A stretch of DNA of 64,000 nt from JACMLD01 sp038207265 (GCA_038207265.1 JBBQZZ010000011.1:1-64000), one strand, 5' to 3'; positions 45,257 to 54,597 are shown, counted from the stretch's first letter. Notes: generated by a model from the sequence alone, not told the origin. Made by a program: numbers and translations.

Positions 45257-45394
45257 GCAATTGCATTATCGATCCATTTTAAAGATGGAATAGTTTTTAT
45301 TAACCCATCAAACCTTAAAAAAGATTTATTTCCTGCCGCTACTTTCAATCATTATGGATTTATCATGAGATTGCATCTAACAAAAAACTGCTGT

Positions 45395-46003
45395 ATGAAT
45401 GCACTTGCCGTTAACATTATTCATCCGGCTTATGAGAATCTGAAACGAACCGGGCGTTCTCTTCATATCGTTGCAGGTTTACTGATTATTTTAAATGCAA
45501 TGCATGAAATGCAATTACCAAAAGTCAATCACCTGTACTTCTGGTGCCAGTTGTTTATTGGTGCTGATATTTTGTTAATGGCATTCACCGCAAGAAACCT
45601 GGCGAAAGAGTTACCCGGGGTAAATACAATATTTCGTTTTATTGAATGTACTATCTTCCTGGGCGCAGCAGTTATTTTACTGTTTGAAAAAAACATCGTT
45701 ATGGCCCTGGTACTGGCATTAATAAGTGGCGCTTATGCTTACCTGATGTTTTGCGAGCAAAAAGTATATGCCGCAGAAAGCGTCACTTTTCACCATACCG
45801 GCATTTCGATTTCGGGCATTCCAGTAAGCCGGTTTTTTATTTGGACAAACATTAATAAAGTTGATGCACGATATGATAGTATCATTATAGAAACTGCTCA
45901 AAATAAAATATATCACTTCAATCTCCGCCAAAATCTTCGATTCGAAGAACTGGATCAAATTCACGAATTTTGCAGGCATTATTTAAAACAGGCATTAACC
46001 TGA
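45395..46003 (+). CDS. Second membrane protein of the same plan as the gene at 44696
   Basis: The protein is 202 aa from ATG 45395; an earlier ATG at 45365 is possible. Four transmembrane helices come first, then a soluble beta-rich part: HTGISISGIPVSRFFIWTNIN then SIIIETAQNKIYHFNLRQN. This lines up with the equivalent part of the gene at 44696 (WSDFNNVVL with WTNINKVDA). The tail ends EELDQIHEFCRHYLKQ. Tandem duplication and divergence is the simplest reading. It precedes the radical SAM gene by 62 bases. Confidence 0.65.
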   Translation: MNALAVNIIHPAYENLKRTGRSLHIVAGLLIILNAMHEMQLPKVNHLYFWCQLFIGADILLMAFTARNLAKELPGVNTIFRFIECTIFLGAAVILLFEKNIVMALVLALISGAYAYLMFCEQKVYAAESVTFHHTGISISGIPVSRFFIWTNINKVDARYDSIIIETAQNKIYHFNLRQNLRFEELDQIHEFCRHYLKQALT

Positions 46004-46065
46004 AACGTTGATCTTTTGCAAAAAGACATCAGCGTTCAAAGCCGGTGCCTAAAAGTGATTGATCA

Positions 46066-47358
46066 ATGACACACGCTCCCTATATACTTTTTTCAGATGG
46101 CAAAGGAAATATTTTTGAAGACAATTCTTTATATGCTGTTGGCAGAAGTGGCTGGGATGCCATTCCGGTGCCAGATGAAGATTGGATTGAACTGCCGTCG
46201 GGTGGCTCTTTGTACGAATTGCCCGGCCGTCGTGGCATTGGTATTGATAGAATAACCGGTGAGATGCGGTTATGCGAAAAAGGCTGGGCGGTGGCTGCAT
46301 TTATTCCACCTGCGCACACTGGCTTATTTCTCGCTGCCTACGAAACATCAAAAAATGCTCCTACCCTTCCATTATTTTGTTACACAGCAGCAGGCTGGCA
46401 CAATGAAAAAATTTATGTGCCGGCAGTTCGTATTGAACCAGACGTACGGCAGGAATCACTGGGTTACAATGATGATGGTATTAAATCCGGATCGGATTTT
46501 TTATTAAAGTCGTACCCGCACAATCGTTTGGTAAAACACCTGATGGAGAATTGTTGCCTTACTTATTCTTGCCCGGCTGCAAAAAATCTTTCGTTGGGAA
46601 GATGGGAGTGCCCGGTCCCCACTTCCCCGGCTTGCAACGCAAATTGTATTGGATGTATATCTTTTCAACCGTCAGAAGAAAGTATTACATCTACACAAGA
46701 CAGGTTAACTTTTAAACCAAGCGCTGAAGAAATCGTTGAATTTACTGTTCCACACCTTGAAACTGCTCCCTATCCCATTGTTTCGTTTGGCCAGGGTTGT
46801 GAAGGTGAACCGTTACTGATGTGGGAAACCCTACGCGATTCCATCATTGAAATACGTAAACACAGCAAGCGCGGCAGCATCAACATCAATACCAATGGCT
46901 CAAAACCAGATGCCGTGAAAGCATTATGCGAAGCGGGACTGGATAGTATTCGCGTAAGTACAAATTCCGCGCGCAAGCAAATTTATGAAGCATACTACCG
47001 ACCTAATAATTATGTTTTTGAAGATATCATTGAGAGTCTAAAAGTAGTACGCAGTTATGGAGGTTGGTCAAGTATCAATTATTTCGTTTTTCCGGGTATG
47101 ACAGATAGTATTGAAGAATACGAAGCGTTGAGAAAGTTGATTACCGACACCGGATTGTCCATGATTCAATGGCGCAATTTTAATATTGACCCCGATTGGT
47201 ATCTTGGCAAAACCGGGGTTTCAGAAACAGGTGAATGCATGGGTATAAAACAATTACAGGAATTGATACAGGAAGAATTTCCTACACTTAAGTACGGCTA
47301 TTTCAATCCCCCGATGGAAAGGATCAAAGGCAATTTCACGACTGACTTTGCACATTGA
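46066..47358 (+). CDS. Radical SAM protein with an uncharacterised N-terminal domain
   Basis: The protein is 430 aa. The [4Fe-4S] cluster motif is C190-NAN-C194-IG-C197 (CxxxCxxC). SAM-binding features follow: FGQGCEGEPL and INTNGSKPDAV. The first 180 residues are not typical of radical SAM enzymes and hold extra Cys (Cys163, Cys164, Cys169, Cys182), which could hold a further metal site. No small precursor peptide is seen next to it. The reaction is unknown. It lies after the tandem membrane paralogs and before a convergent Crp/Fnr gene. Confidence 0.85.
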   Translation: MTHAPYILFSDGKGNIFEDNSLYAVGRSGWDAIPVPDEDWIELPSGGSLYELPGRRGIGIDRITGEMRLCEKGWAVAAFIPPAHTGLFLAAYETSKNAPTLPLFCYTAAGWHNEKIYVPAVRIEPDVRQESLGYNDDGIKSGSDFLLKSYPHNRLVKHLMENCCLTYSCPAAKNLSLGRWECPVPTSPACNANCIGCISFQPSEESITSTQDRLTFKPSAEEIVEFTVPHLETAPYPIVSFGQGCEGEPLLMWETLRDSIIEIRKHSKRGSININTNGSKPDAVKALCEAGLDSIRVSTNSARKQIYEAYYRPNNYVFEDIIESLKVVRSYGGWSSINYFVFPGMTDSIEEYEALRKLITDTGLSMIQWRNFNIDPDWYLGKTGVSETGECMGIKQLQELIQEEFPTLKYGYFNPPMERIKGNFTTDFAH

Positions 47359-47474
47359 TGATATCAATTACTCCTGCCTGTGCGGAAATATTTTAAGTTG
47401 TAGAGATACAGATTATTTATGGACCACTAACACCTGATCCAATAAAAACTCACGGGTTAAAAAACAGTTACCCC

Positions 47475-48086
47475 TTAATTGGAAGATTCAGCATTCTTCT
47501 TCGCCGCTTTATAAGCCACCTGTTTCATCCTGCAGAATGTTTCCGGTGCAATTTCCAGGTAAGAGGCAATGAATTTTTGCGGAATTCGCTGAAGTAAATC
47601 AGGTTGTTCATTGCAAAAACTCATGAATCTTTCCTGTTTGGTTAACCTTGCTTTATCATACTCCATCAATTCCTTTTTTACATACAATTTGGCCAGGATA
47701 ACCCGATATAATTTTTCCAACGCAGGCACTTCATGTAACACTTTCTCAAGATTTGCTTTGTGAATGCCCAGGCATACAGAAGGTTCAATGGCCTCTATCG
47801 TATACTGGGATGGTGTGCCATTATAAAAAGAAACAATGGCATTAGCAAAATCTCCATCCAGGAAGAACTGCGTGATCACTTCATTTTTATTTCTGCGAAA
47901 GTATTTTCTTAATACTCCTTCAGTAACAAAAAATATATCCTGTTGCAATTCATTTTCATTAACAAGGCAATCCTTTTTTTTAAGCCTTTTTTCGAACACC
48001 AGCACCGCCAGTTTCTCAAAATCAGCATCTAATATAGGATAGAACGCTTGTAGCTTTTCTTTCAATTTTAAAATAGCTGTTTGCAT
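47475..48086 (-). CDS. Crp/Fnr family transcriptional regulator
   Basis: The protein is 203 aa. A cyclic-nucleotide-binding-like domain occupies residues 5-120 (NENELQQDIFFVTEGVLRKYF, FLDGDFANAIVSFYNG). The C-terminal helical part (KQERFMSFCNEQPDLLQRIP, then KFIASYLEIAPETFCRMK) fits the winged helix. Typical cAMP-ligand residues are not obvious, so the ligand may differ. It is divergent from the EamA transporter at 48203 with a 116-base gap and is a likely regulator of it. Confidence 0.85.
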   Translation of the reverse strand: MQTAILKLKEKLQAFYPILDADFEKLAVLVFEKRLKKKDCLVNENELQQDIFFVTEGVLRKYFRRNKNEVITQFFLDGDFANAIVSFYNGTPSQYTIEAIEPSVCLGIHKANLEKVLHEVPALEKLYRVILAKLYVKKELMEYDKARLTKQERFMSFCNEQPDLLQRIPQKFIASYLEIAPETFCRMKQVAYKAAKKNAESSN

Positions 48087-48202
48087 AAAATCACTTTTTC
48101 ACTTTTAATAACCACTGGTAACGTATTTTCGGCTACAAATAGATATACAAAGATCACGATTGGTTGCTTAAACAACCCAATAAAATATCGTTAAGAATAA
48201 TA

Positions 48203-49126
48203 ATGCCTTTAACAGCTTCTAAGAAAAACTTTTACAGCGGTATCAGTCTTGCAATACTTACAACATTGATCTGGTCTGGTAATTACGTTATAGCAAGGGG
48301 AATCTCTGCAGAACTGCCACCTGTTAGCCTGGCTTTTTTTCGTTGGGCAGTAGCATCAATTTGTATAACACCGCTCGCGCTCAAAAAGTTTAAAGCAGAG
48401 AAAGAGACGTTGCTTAAATATAAAGTCTATATTTTATGGTCTGCATTAACCGGTGTCACCATTTTTAACACACTCATTTATCTCGCCGGACATTATACAT
48501 CTGCCATTAATCTGGCTCTTATCGGCACCACATCAGCCCCGATATTCGCGACCATTTTGGCTGCTATTTTTTTAAAGGAACATGTAAACAGCCTTCGTAT
48601 AACGGGAATGATTATATGCATTGCAGGCATTTTATTCCTGCTCTGCAAGGGCAACTGGCATCAACTGGCACAGTTCAGGTTTGGAAAAGGTGATATTTTG
48701 ATCCTTATCAGTGCATTTACATTTGCCATTTACAATACGCTTGTTCGCAGGAAACCATCAGGCATTTCTCCCATTGTATTCCTATTTACGATTTTCGTTG
48801 CGGGTACCATCTTCCTTCTCCCATTTTATCTTTTCGAAACCGCGCATCATCCAAAAATTATTTGGAATAGCAATATGCTACTTATTATCTTGTACCTGGG
48901 CATTGGCAATTCAATTATTGCTTTTTTTTGCTGGAACGCAGCTATTACAAAACTGGGAGCTTCGGGCACTGCACTATTTGGAAATTTAATTCCTGTTTTC
49001 AGCACAATAGAAGCAGTATTGTTTTTGGGAGAAGAATTTTTAAATATTCATTTAATCAGTGGCTTATTGGTAATTGGAGGTCTTGTAATTGCCAATTTGA
49101 AAAAACCGGCAGTTAAATCATTATGA
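48203..49126 (+). CDS. EamA/DMT family transporter
   Basis: The protein is 307 aa from ATG 48203; the TTG at 48164 is not credible. It has ten predicted helices and the duplicated EamA architecture, with PPVSLAFFRWAVASICITPL in the first repeat and SGTALFGNLIPVFSTIEAVLFLGE in the second. Substrates in this family include amino acids and nucleotides; this one is unknown. It overlaps the next gene (ATGA) and is divergent from a Crp/Fnr regulator. Confidence 0.88.
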   Translation: MPLTASKKNFYSGISLAILTTLIWSGNYVIARGISAELPPVSLAFFRWAVASICITPLALKKFKAEKETLLKYKVYILWSALTGVTIFNTLIYLAGHYTSAINLALIGTTSAPIFATILAAIFLKEHVNSLRITGMIICIAGILFLLCKGNWHQLAQFRFGKGDILILISAFTFAIYNTLVRRKPSGISPIVFLFTIFVAGTIFLLPFYLFETAHHPKIIWNSNMLLIILYLGIGNSIIAFFCWNAAITKLGASGTALFGNLIPVFSTIEAVLFLGEEFLNIHLISGLLVIGGLVIANLKKPAVKSL

Positions 49127-49887
49127 CCTCAGAAATAATTTTGCTATGCATAGTGGCGCTGGCATCCGGTTTTATAGACGCTATTGCTGGTGGAGGTGGT
49201 CTTATACAAACACCAGCATCCCTGATTATATTGCCCCAGTATCCGGTAGCAACTATAATTGGCACATTAAAAATACCGGCTGTTACCGGAACCAGTTTCG
49301 CAGCTGCACAATACGCTAAGAAAGTCGACATAAAATACAATGAACTGGTATTAATGACGGGCATTGCATTTATCGCTGCGTTCTCGGGTTCCAGTTTATT
49401 ATCGTTCGTCAGCAATCATTTTATGAAGCCCTTGCTGCTGGTTGTTTTGATTGCTGTTGCCGTATACACTTATAGCAAAAAAGATTTTGGTAATCACGTT
49501 GTCAAAGAACACAGCAAGCGGATGAAATGGACGTATTCAATTCTCATTAGCCTGTTGATTGGATTTTATGATGGTTTCATCGGCCCTGGCGCGGGCACTT
49601 TCCTGGTACTGTCTTTCATCAGTTTCCTTGGGTTCGATTTTTTAAAAGCGAGTGCACATGCCAAATTTGTAAACCTTTCCACCAATCTTGGTTCTATTCT
49701 TTTCTTCGCCCTGAGTGGAAAAATCGTTTATACAATCGCGATACCAATGGCTGTTTGTAATGGGATTGGTGGTTTGCTGGGTGCCAGGCTTGCCATCCTG
49801 AAAGGAAATGGCTTTATCCGCGTCTTCTTTTTGTTTGTTATAGCCGGTACTATTATCCGATTTGCCTATGATGTACTTTTCAAATAA
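49123..49887 (+). CDS. TSUP family (TauE/SafE) transporter
   Basis: The protein is 254 aa with about eight helices. The TSUP signature is split in two halves: GFIDAIAGGGGLIQTPASLI and FYDGFIGPGAGTFLVLSFI. Related members export sulfite, sulfoacetate or organosulfonates. Its ATG overlaps the TGA of the EamA gene, so the two are co-translated. The substrate is unknown. Confidence 0.85.
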   Translation: MTSEIILLCIVALASGFIDAIAGGGGLIQTPASLIILPQYPVATIIGTLKIPAVTGTSFAAAQYAKKVDIKYNELVLMTGIAFIAAFSGSSLLSFVSNHFMKPLLLVVLIAVAVYTYSKKDFGNHVVKEHSKRMKWTYSILISLLIGFYDGFIGPGAGTFLVLSFISFLGFDFLKASAHAKFVNLSTNLGSILFFALSGKIVYTIAIPMAVCNGIGGLLGARLAILKGNGFIRVFFLFVIAGTIIRFAYDVLFK

Positions 49888-49895
49888 TATAAGGG

Positions 49896-50726
49896 CTAAT
49901 ATTTTTTCATAACATTTACGATTCTCCCGGCAATAACAGCAAAACCTTTATCAGAAGGATGCAACCCATCATAAGTCATATCAATAGCATCCAGCGGATA
50001 CGGATACTCATCTGTGGCCGGGTTAAATGGAATATCTCTAAAATCAGGATACCTGTAATTTTTATAAATCCTTGTCTTTGGATCTTTCATTCTTTTAAAT
50101 TTCACAAGTTTCTCAATTGAAATCTTCCTGTCATTATACAGATCCACTACCTCAAAATGTTCTGTAACAGCGATCGATTTTATAGCAGCTGCAAATGCCG
50201 CTAGTGACTGACCATTTTTTTCTTTATATGAACCGTATGCATTGTTTTTTGAATCTGCAATATATACGAAGTCGGCTCTCTGCATTGGTGTAATAAGAAT
50301 AATGTGTGCATCTTTATTTAGCTGTTTCAACTTTTCAATAATGATCCGAAATGAGCCATATACAGTATTGTTACCGGTATTGTTTTGATAATTTGCCATA
50401 CTTCCTAGTATCCTTCCCTGCCACCAGTCATTGGTTCCAAGAAATACCGAATAGATATCTGCCTTTTCAATTCCAAGCTTTTCAATATTTTCTGCAATCC
50501 CCCCGGAGGTCCACCCATTATGTCCCTGATTGGAATAACTTACATATGGAAGTTCTTCTGTTACCCTGGTCATATAACCCTTGGTGACCCTGTTACCCGT
50601 TTCATTTAGGTGTTCATTTAAATAAGTAATAGAGTCGCCAATAGCAATCCATTTTAATTTCTTTTGTGCATAAAAACTCTGCATAAAGACAAACAAAGAA
50701 AACGCAATAGCTATTTTTTTAAACAT
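49896..50726 (-). CDS. Secreted SGNH/GDSL hydrolase
   Basis: The protein is 276 aa with a signal peptide ending near SFYAQ. The SGNH blocks are IAIGDSITYLNEHL (catalytic Ser), then GHNGWTSGG, LGTNDWW and the terminal DGLHPSDKGF (Asp-x-x-His). These enzymes are esterases or acetyl-esterases on carbohydrate or lipid substrates; the target here is not shown. It is convergent with the TSUP gene (8 bases apart). A TATTTTTG box at 50784 on the minus strand may be its promoter. Confidence 0.88.
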   Translation of the reverse strand: MFKKIAIAFSLFVFMQSFYAQKKLKWIAIGDSITYLNEHLNETGNRVTKGYMTRVTEELPYVSYSNQGHNGWTSGGIAENIEKLGIEKADIYSVFLGTNDWWQGRILGSMANYQNNTGNNTVYGSFRIIIEKLKQLNKDAHIILITPMQRADFVYIADSKNNAYGSYKEKNGQSLAAFAAAIKSIAVTEHFEVVDLYNDRKISIEKLVKFKRMKDPKTRIYKNYRYPDFRDIPFNPATDEYPYPLDAIDMTYDGLHPSDKGFAVIAGRIVNVMKKY

Positions 50727-50783
50727 GGTAAGAAATTATTGTAATTGGCTATCTACTAAATAAAAATGATGCGCAGGTATCGG

Positions 50784-50791
50784 CAAAAATA
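50784..50791 (-). promoter_or_regulatory. -7 box for the SGNH hydrolase gene
   Basis: Minus-strand TATTTTTG at 50791-50784 fits TAnnTTTG, about 60 bases before the ATG. The -33 element is unclear. Confidence 0.35.
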
Positions 50792-50847
50792 ATTTTTATA
50801 GCTGTATTTTCATGCAGGCATGATAAATAGTCAACAATTCAACCAGG

Positions 50848-51576
50848 ATGAATGCTTCAAATAAAAAAGTTGTAATAATTGGTGCCAGTTCTGGTATTGG
50901 AAAAGAGTTGGCAAGACTATATGCGTTGGCAGGTTGCCATGTTGCAATAACAGGCAGAAGAAACTCCTTGTTGGAGGAACTTAAAATAAAGTATCCTGAG
51001 CAAATAATAACTGAATCTTTTGATGTTATGGGCACGGAAAACGCATTTCACCTGGGCAACATCATTAAGAAAATGGGGGGAATGGATATCTTTATTTATA
51101 ATGCTGGTTATGGAGAAATCAGTAAAGACCTGGACTGGCCAATTGATAAAACCACCGTTATTACCAATGTAAATGGGTTTATAGAATTGACAAATTATGC
51201 ATTCAATTATTTTGTAAAACAGGGTTTTGGACAAATAGCCGGCACTTCTTCTATTGCTTCGTTGGCCGGAAATGCCGCGGCACCCGCATACAGTGCCAGC
51301 AAAGCATTTATGAGTACTTACCTGGAAGGATTGTATATCAAAGCAAAAAAGTTGAATCTGCCGATTGCAATCACAGATATTCAACCCGGATTTGTAAATA
51401 CAAAAATGGCAAAAGGTGAAGGACGTTTCTGGGAAGCGCCTGTTGAAAAAGCATCCAGGCAGATGTACAACGCTATTGAGGCAAAACGATTTCGTGTATA
51501 CATCAGCAAACGTTGGTGGATAATCGCGAATTTATTAAAACTGATACCTGGCTGGATATACCGGAAATTGGGTTGA
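50848..51576 (+). CDS. Short-chain dehydrogenase/reductase
   Basis: The protein is 242 aa. It has the classical SDR motifs: IIGASSGIGKELARLYALAG (Rossmann), NAGYGE, and the catalytic AYSASKAFM (Tyr and Lys) preceded by GTSSIASLAG (Ser). The final helical region YKPGWIYRKLG-like end (LKLIPGWIYRKL) suggests membrane association. The substrate is not known. It is divergent from the SGNH hydrolase gene and precedes the TonB gene. Confidence 0.88.
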   Translation: MNASNKKVVIIGASSGIGKELARLYALAGCHVAITGRRNSLLEELKIKYPEQIITESFDVMGTENAFHLGNIIKKMGGMDIFIYNAGYGEISKDLDWPIDKTTVITNVNGFIELTNYAFNYFVKQGFGQIAGTSSIASLAGNAAAPAYSASKAFMSTYLEGLYIKAKKLNLPIAITDIQPGFVNTKMAKGEGRFWEAPVEKASRQMYNAIEAKRFRVYISKRWWIIANLLKLIPGWIYRKLG

Positions 51577-51664
51577 ATAATACGGTGGATCACCTGCCGG
51601 TATAATTTCTTATCAATTGTTGTTTTCATCGTTTACCAGTTGATAAAACTTTAACAGTTCCATT

Positions 51665-51672
51665 TTACCACT
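51665..51672 (-). promoter_or_regulatory. AGTGGTAA motif upstream of tonB
   Basis: The reverse complement TTACCACT lies 75-82 bases before the tonB start. It is one of five intergenic copies of this 8-mer in the window; see findings. Confidence 0.3.
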
Positions 51673-51746
51673 GTATGTAATTAGCATTATACTTGCATCG
51701 TTCAATAGCTAAACTTGCTAACTTTATATTACTAATTTATCATTAT

Positions 51747-52637
51747 ATGACAGACCATGCTTTCGAATCAAAAAAAAATATGCAGGCAGGCAGCATTACG
51801 CTGGCTATTTTAGGTTTGTTACTGATTTTTTTATTCATGGTTGGATGGACAACCCCTTCTATTTTACAACCATTGCCAGAGGAAGGAATTGAAGTAAATC
51901 TTGGTAACAGTGATGCAGGACTTGGCACTGATCAAACGTTTGAACCTGGCAAACCTGCACCACAGGATCAGCAACATTATACGCCTCCGAAACCTGTGGT
52001 AGCGGAAAAAGAACCCCTTAAAGACATTGCTACCAACGATAAGGATCCCGAAGCAGCGGAGATTAAGAAACCAGTTATTGTAAAACCAAAACCTGAGGCT
52101 ACAAAAATTGCAGAGAAAGAAGAAGTAAAAAAAGTGATCCCTAAAAAAATTGAAACACCTACTCCACCTGCTCCTGCACCCGCAAAACCAAAAGCTGTAT
52201 TCAAAGGTGTCAATGGAACGGGTACTGGTGGCAACGATGCAGATAGCTATAAAAAAGGAGGTAGTGAAGGAATTGCAGGTGGTAAAGGAGATCAGGGAAA
52301 GCCCGGTGGCGATCCAAATAGTAAAAATTATGACGGCAATGGTGGACACGGTAACTCCGGCGTAAGCATTGCCAGGGGATTAGAGGGCCGATATTTCACA
52401 AAAGTATATAGTTACCAGGGAGATTTTGATACCAATGAAAAAGTTGCCGTAGATGTAAAAATTGATAAATCGGGAAATGTAATCAGCGCATCTTACCAGC
52501 CAAGGGGATCAACTACTTCTTCATCATCCTATAAAGATAAAGCCATCGAAATTGTGAAGAAATCTAAATTGAACGCAAATCCAAATGGGCCGGACGAACA
52601 AATGGGAACGGTAGTTATCAATTTTAAAATAAACTAA
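51747..52637 (+). CDS. TonB-type energy transducer
   Basis: The protein is 296 aa from ATG 51747. One inner-membrane helix (about 18-38) is followed by a Pro/Lys/Glu-rich spacer, including APAPAKPKAV, then a Gly-rich stretch (GGNDADSYKKGGSEGIAGG) and a TonB C-terminal domain (KVAVDVKIDKSGNVISASYQ). TonB passes proton-motive force to outer-membrane receptors. No ExbB or ExbD gene is adjacent; partners must be elsewhere. A terminator follows, separating it from folC. Confidence 0.85.
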   Translation: MTDHAFESKKNMQAGSITLAILGLLLIFLFMVGWTTPSILQPLPEEGIEVNLGNSDAGLGTDQTFEPGKPAPQDQQHYTPPKPVVAEKEPLKDIATNDKDPEAAEIKKPVIVKPKPEATKIAEKEEVKKVIPKKIETPTPPAPAPAKPKAVFKGVNGTGTGGNDADSYKKGGSEGIAGGKGDQGKPGGDPNSKNYDGNGGHGNSGVSIARGLEGRYFTKVYSYQGDFDTNEKVAVDVKIDKSGNVISASYQPRGSTTSSSSYKDKAIEIVKKSKLNANPNGPDEQMGTVVINFKIN

Positions 52638-52660
52638 GGAACTAAATTTTTAATAAAGTA

Positions 52661-52697
52661 AAACCTCCGGTATTTAATTGCCGGAGGTTTTATCTTT
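52661..52697 (+). terminator. Intrinsic terminator between tonB and folC
   Basis: AAACCTCCGG and CCGGAGGTTT pair perfectly across a ten-base loop, followed by TATCTTT on the plus strand. It shows that folC is not simply read through from tonB, and rules out a folC start at 52678, which lies in the loop. Confidence 0.8.
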
Positions 52698-52704
52698 ACA
52701 AATA

Positions 52705-54000
52705 ATGGACTATCAGCAAACCCTCAACTATCTTTTTACCAGGCTGCCAATGTATAGCCGTATAGGTGCAGCAGCATTTAAGGAAGACCTAACCAATACA
52801 ATTGCATTGTGCAAATCACTTGACAATCCACAAAATAAATTTAAGTCTATTCATATTGCTGGCACCAATGGCAAAGGTTCAACAAGTCATATGCTGGCTG
52901 CTATATTGCAAACCGCGGGTTACAAAACCGGACTTTATACATCCCCGCATTTAAAGGATTTCCGGGAACGTATCAGGATCAATGGTAAAATGATTACTGA
53001 AACATTTGTTGTAGATTTTGTTGAGCGCATTCAAGCCTTAGTGAATGACCTGGAACCTTCTTTTTTTGAAATGACAGTCGCTATGGCTTTTGATTATTTT
53101 GTAAAAGAGCAGGTTGATATTGCTGTGATAGAAGTAGGCCTGGGCGGCAGACTGGATAGCACCAATATTATCAGCCCCGAACTATCTATCATCACCAATA
53201 TAGGTTGGGATCATATGAACATGCTGGGCGATACGCTTGAACAAATTGCTTTTGAAAAAGCCGGCATTATTAAACACAACGTGCCAGTTGTTATAGGAGA
53301 AGTATTGCCCGAAACAAGAGATGTGTTTGCTACAAAGGCTCAACAGGAAGCTGCATCTGTAGCGATTGCTACCGATGAATATTATGTACCTGAATGGCAA
53401 ACGGTAAACCAGGAACTCCAGGTTTCTGTAGCGAGTAAAAGGAATGACGAAAGAAAAACTTATTTACTTGACCTGACAGGTATCTACCAGGCTAAAAACA
53501 TTTTAACTGTTCTGGAGACGGTAAAACAATTAAGAATAAATGGATGGAATATTACAGAACAGGATTTAAAAACAGGTTTGAACCATACAAAAAAGTTAAC
53601 AGGCCTTCATGGCCGGTGGGAAGTCATCCAACAACAGCCAATGATAGTCCTTGATGTTGGTCACAATGAAGATGGCATCAAACAAATCACTGAACAATTA
53701 GAGATTACAGACCACGAAAATCTGCACATTATAATTGGGTTGGTAAAAGACAAGGAAATTGAAAAGTTATTATCACTGCTGCCGAAGCATGCTTACTACT
53801 ATTTTACCAAAGCGCAAATACCACGTGCTTTGCCGGAAGAACAACTGGCAGAAAAAGCAAAGGAAGCGGGTCTCAACGGCCAACACTATTCCGAAGTCAA
53901 TATGGCTTTGAAAGCTGCAATGAATCATGCAAAGAAAAATGATCTGATTCTTGTTTGCGGAAGCGTTTTTGTGGTAGGGGAAGTATTACTACCTGTTTAG
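52705..54000 (+). CDS. folC: Folylpolyglutamate/dihydrofolate synthase
   Basis: The protein is 431 aa from ATG 52705. The Mur-ligase-like ATP site is HIAGTNGKGSTSHMLAAIL, then GLYTSPHLKDFRERIRING and EVGLGGRLDSTNII. The C-terminal domain begins near GRWEVIQQQPMIVLDVGHN. It adds glutamate to folates or to dihydropteroate. All motifs and length are standard. The preceding hairpin excludes the first in-frame ATG at 52678. Confidence 0.95.
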   Translation: MDYQQTLNYLFTRLPMYSRIGAAAFKEDLTNTIALCKSLDNPQNKFKSIHIAGTNGKGSTSHMLAAILQTAGYKTGLYTSPHLKDFRERIRINGKMITETFVVDFVERIQALVNDLEPSFFEMTVAMAFDYFVKEQVDIAVIEVGLGGRLDSTNIISPELSIITNIGWDHMNMLGDTLEQIAFEKAGIIKHNVPVVIGEVLPETRDVFATKAQQEAASVAIATDEYYVPEWQTVNQELQVSVASKRNDERKTYLLDLTGIYQAKNILTVLETVKQLRINGWNITEQDLKTGLNHTKKLTGLHGRWEVIQQQPMIVLDVGHNEDGIKQITEQLEITDHENLHIIIGLVKDKEIEKLLSLLPKHAYYYFTKAQIPRALPEEQLAEKAKEAGLNGQHYSEVNMALKAAMNHAKKNDLILVCGSVFVVGEVLLPV

Positions 54001-54025
54001 ATGGGAACGGTGCTCCAGGTGGATT

Positions 54026-54580
54026 CTATTTGTTCATCAAGCTCAACTTACCCATTTTCATCAGTGCATAAAATATGCATGTAGTATGAAGGGACTGTTT
54101 GATTTCCTGTTGTTTCAATAACCTAATCAATTCCTCCATTGATACCAATACAATTTCAATTTCCTCATTGTGATCCAAGTGCTGACCAGCAACTTTACGA
54201 CCACCGGTAGCTAAAAAAAGTTCAGTAAAGCAATTCAGCACACCAGGGTTTGCGGCAATTCTTCCCAATGGTTCAATACTTTCAAATGTATAGCCGGTTT
54301 CTTCCAGCAATTCTCTTTTCATTCCGGTAACTGCGTCCTCTCCTTCATCAATAAAGCCACCCGGTGTTTCATAAATCACTTCATCGATAGGGTAACGGTA
54401 TTGCTTTATCAATACTATTTCGCCTTCCATCGTAAATGCCAATGCAGTTGCAGACAACGGCAATTCTACTACATAATAAGGATCCACAATCACCGCATCG
54501 GGTCTTATACAACGATCTTCCCTGGCAGTAAAATACATATGCTTACTGATATACTTTGATGAAAGCGTTTTCCATTTCAT
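54026..54580 (-). CDS. Nudix hydrolase, second copy of the window
   Basis: The protein is 184 aa. The Nudix box is GGFIDEGEDAVTGMKRELLEE, complete with the catalytic glutamates. The N-terminal part IVDPYYVVELPLSATALAFT is typical of the ADP-sugar group. It is a separate gene from the Nudix protein at 32501; similarity is family-level only. It is followed on the same strand, upstream, by a DinB-type gene 18 bases away. The substrate is unknown. Confidence 0.85.
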   Translation of the reverse strand: MKWKTLSSKYISKHMYFTAREDRCIRPDAVIVDPYYVVELPLSATALAFTMEGEIVLIKQYRYPIDEVIYETPGGFIDEGEDAVTGMKRELLEETGYTFESIEPLGRIAANPGVLNCFTELFLATGGRKVAGQHLDHNEEIEIVLVSMEELIRLLKQQEIKQSLHTTCIFYALMKMGKLSLMNK

Positions 54581-54597
54581 AAATAAATTTTATTGAA

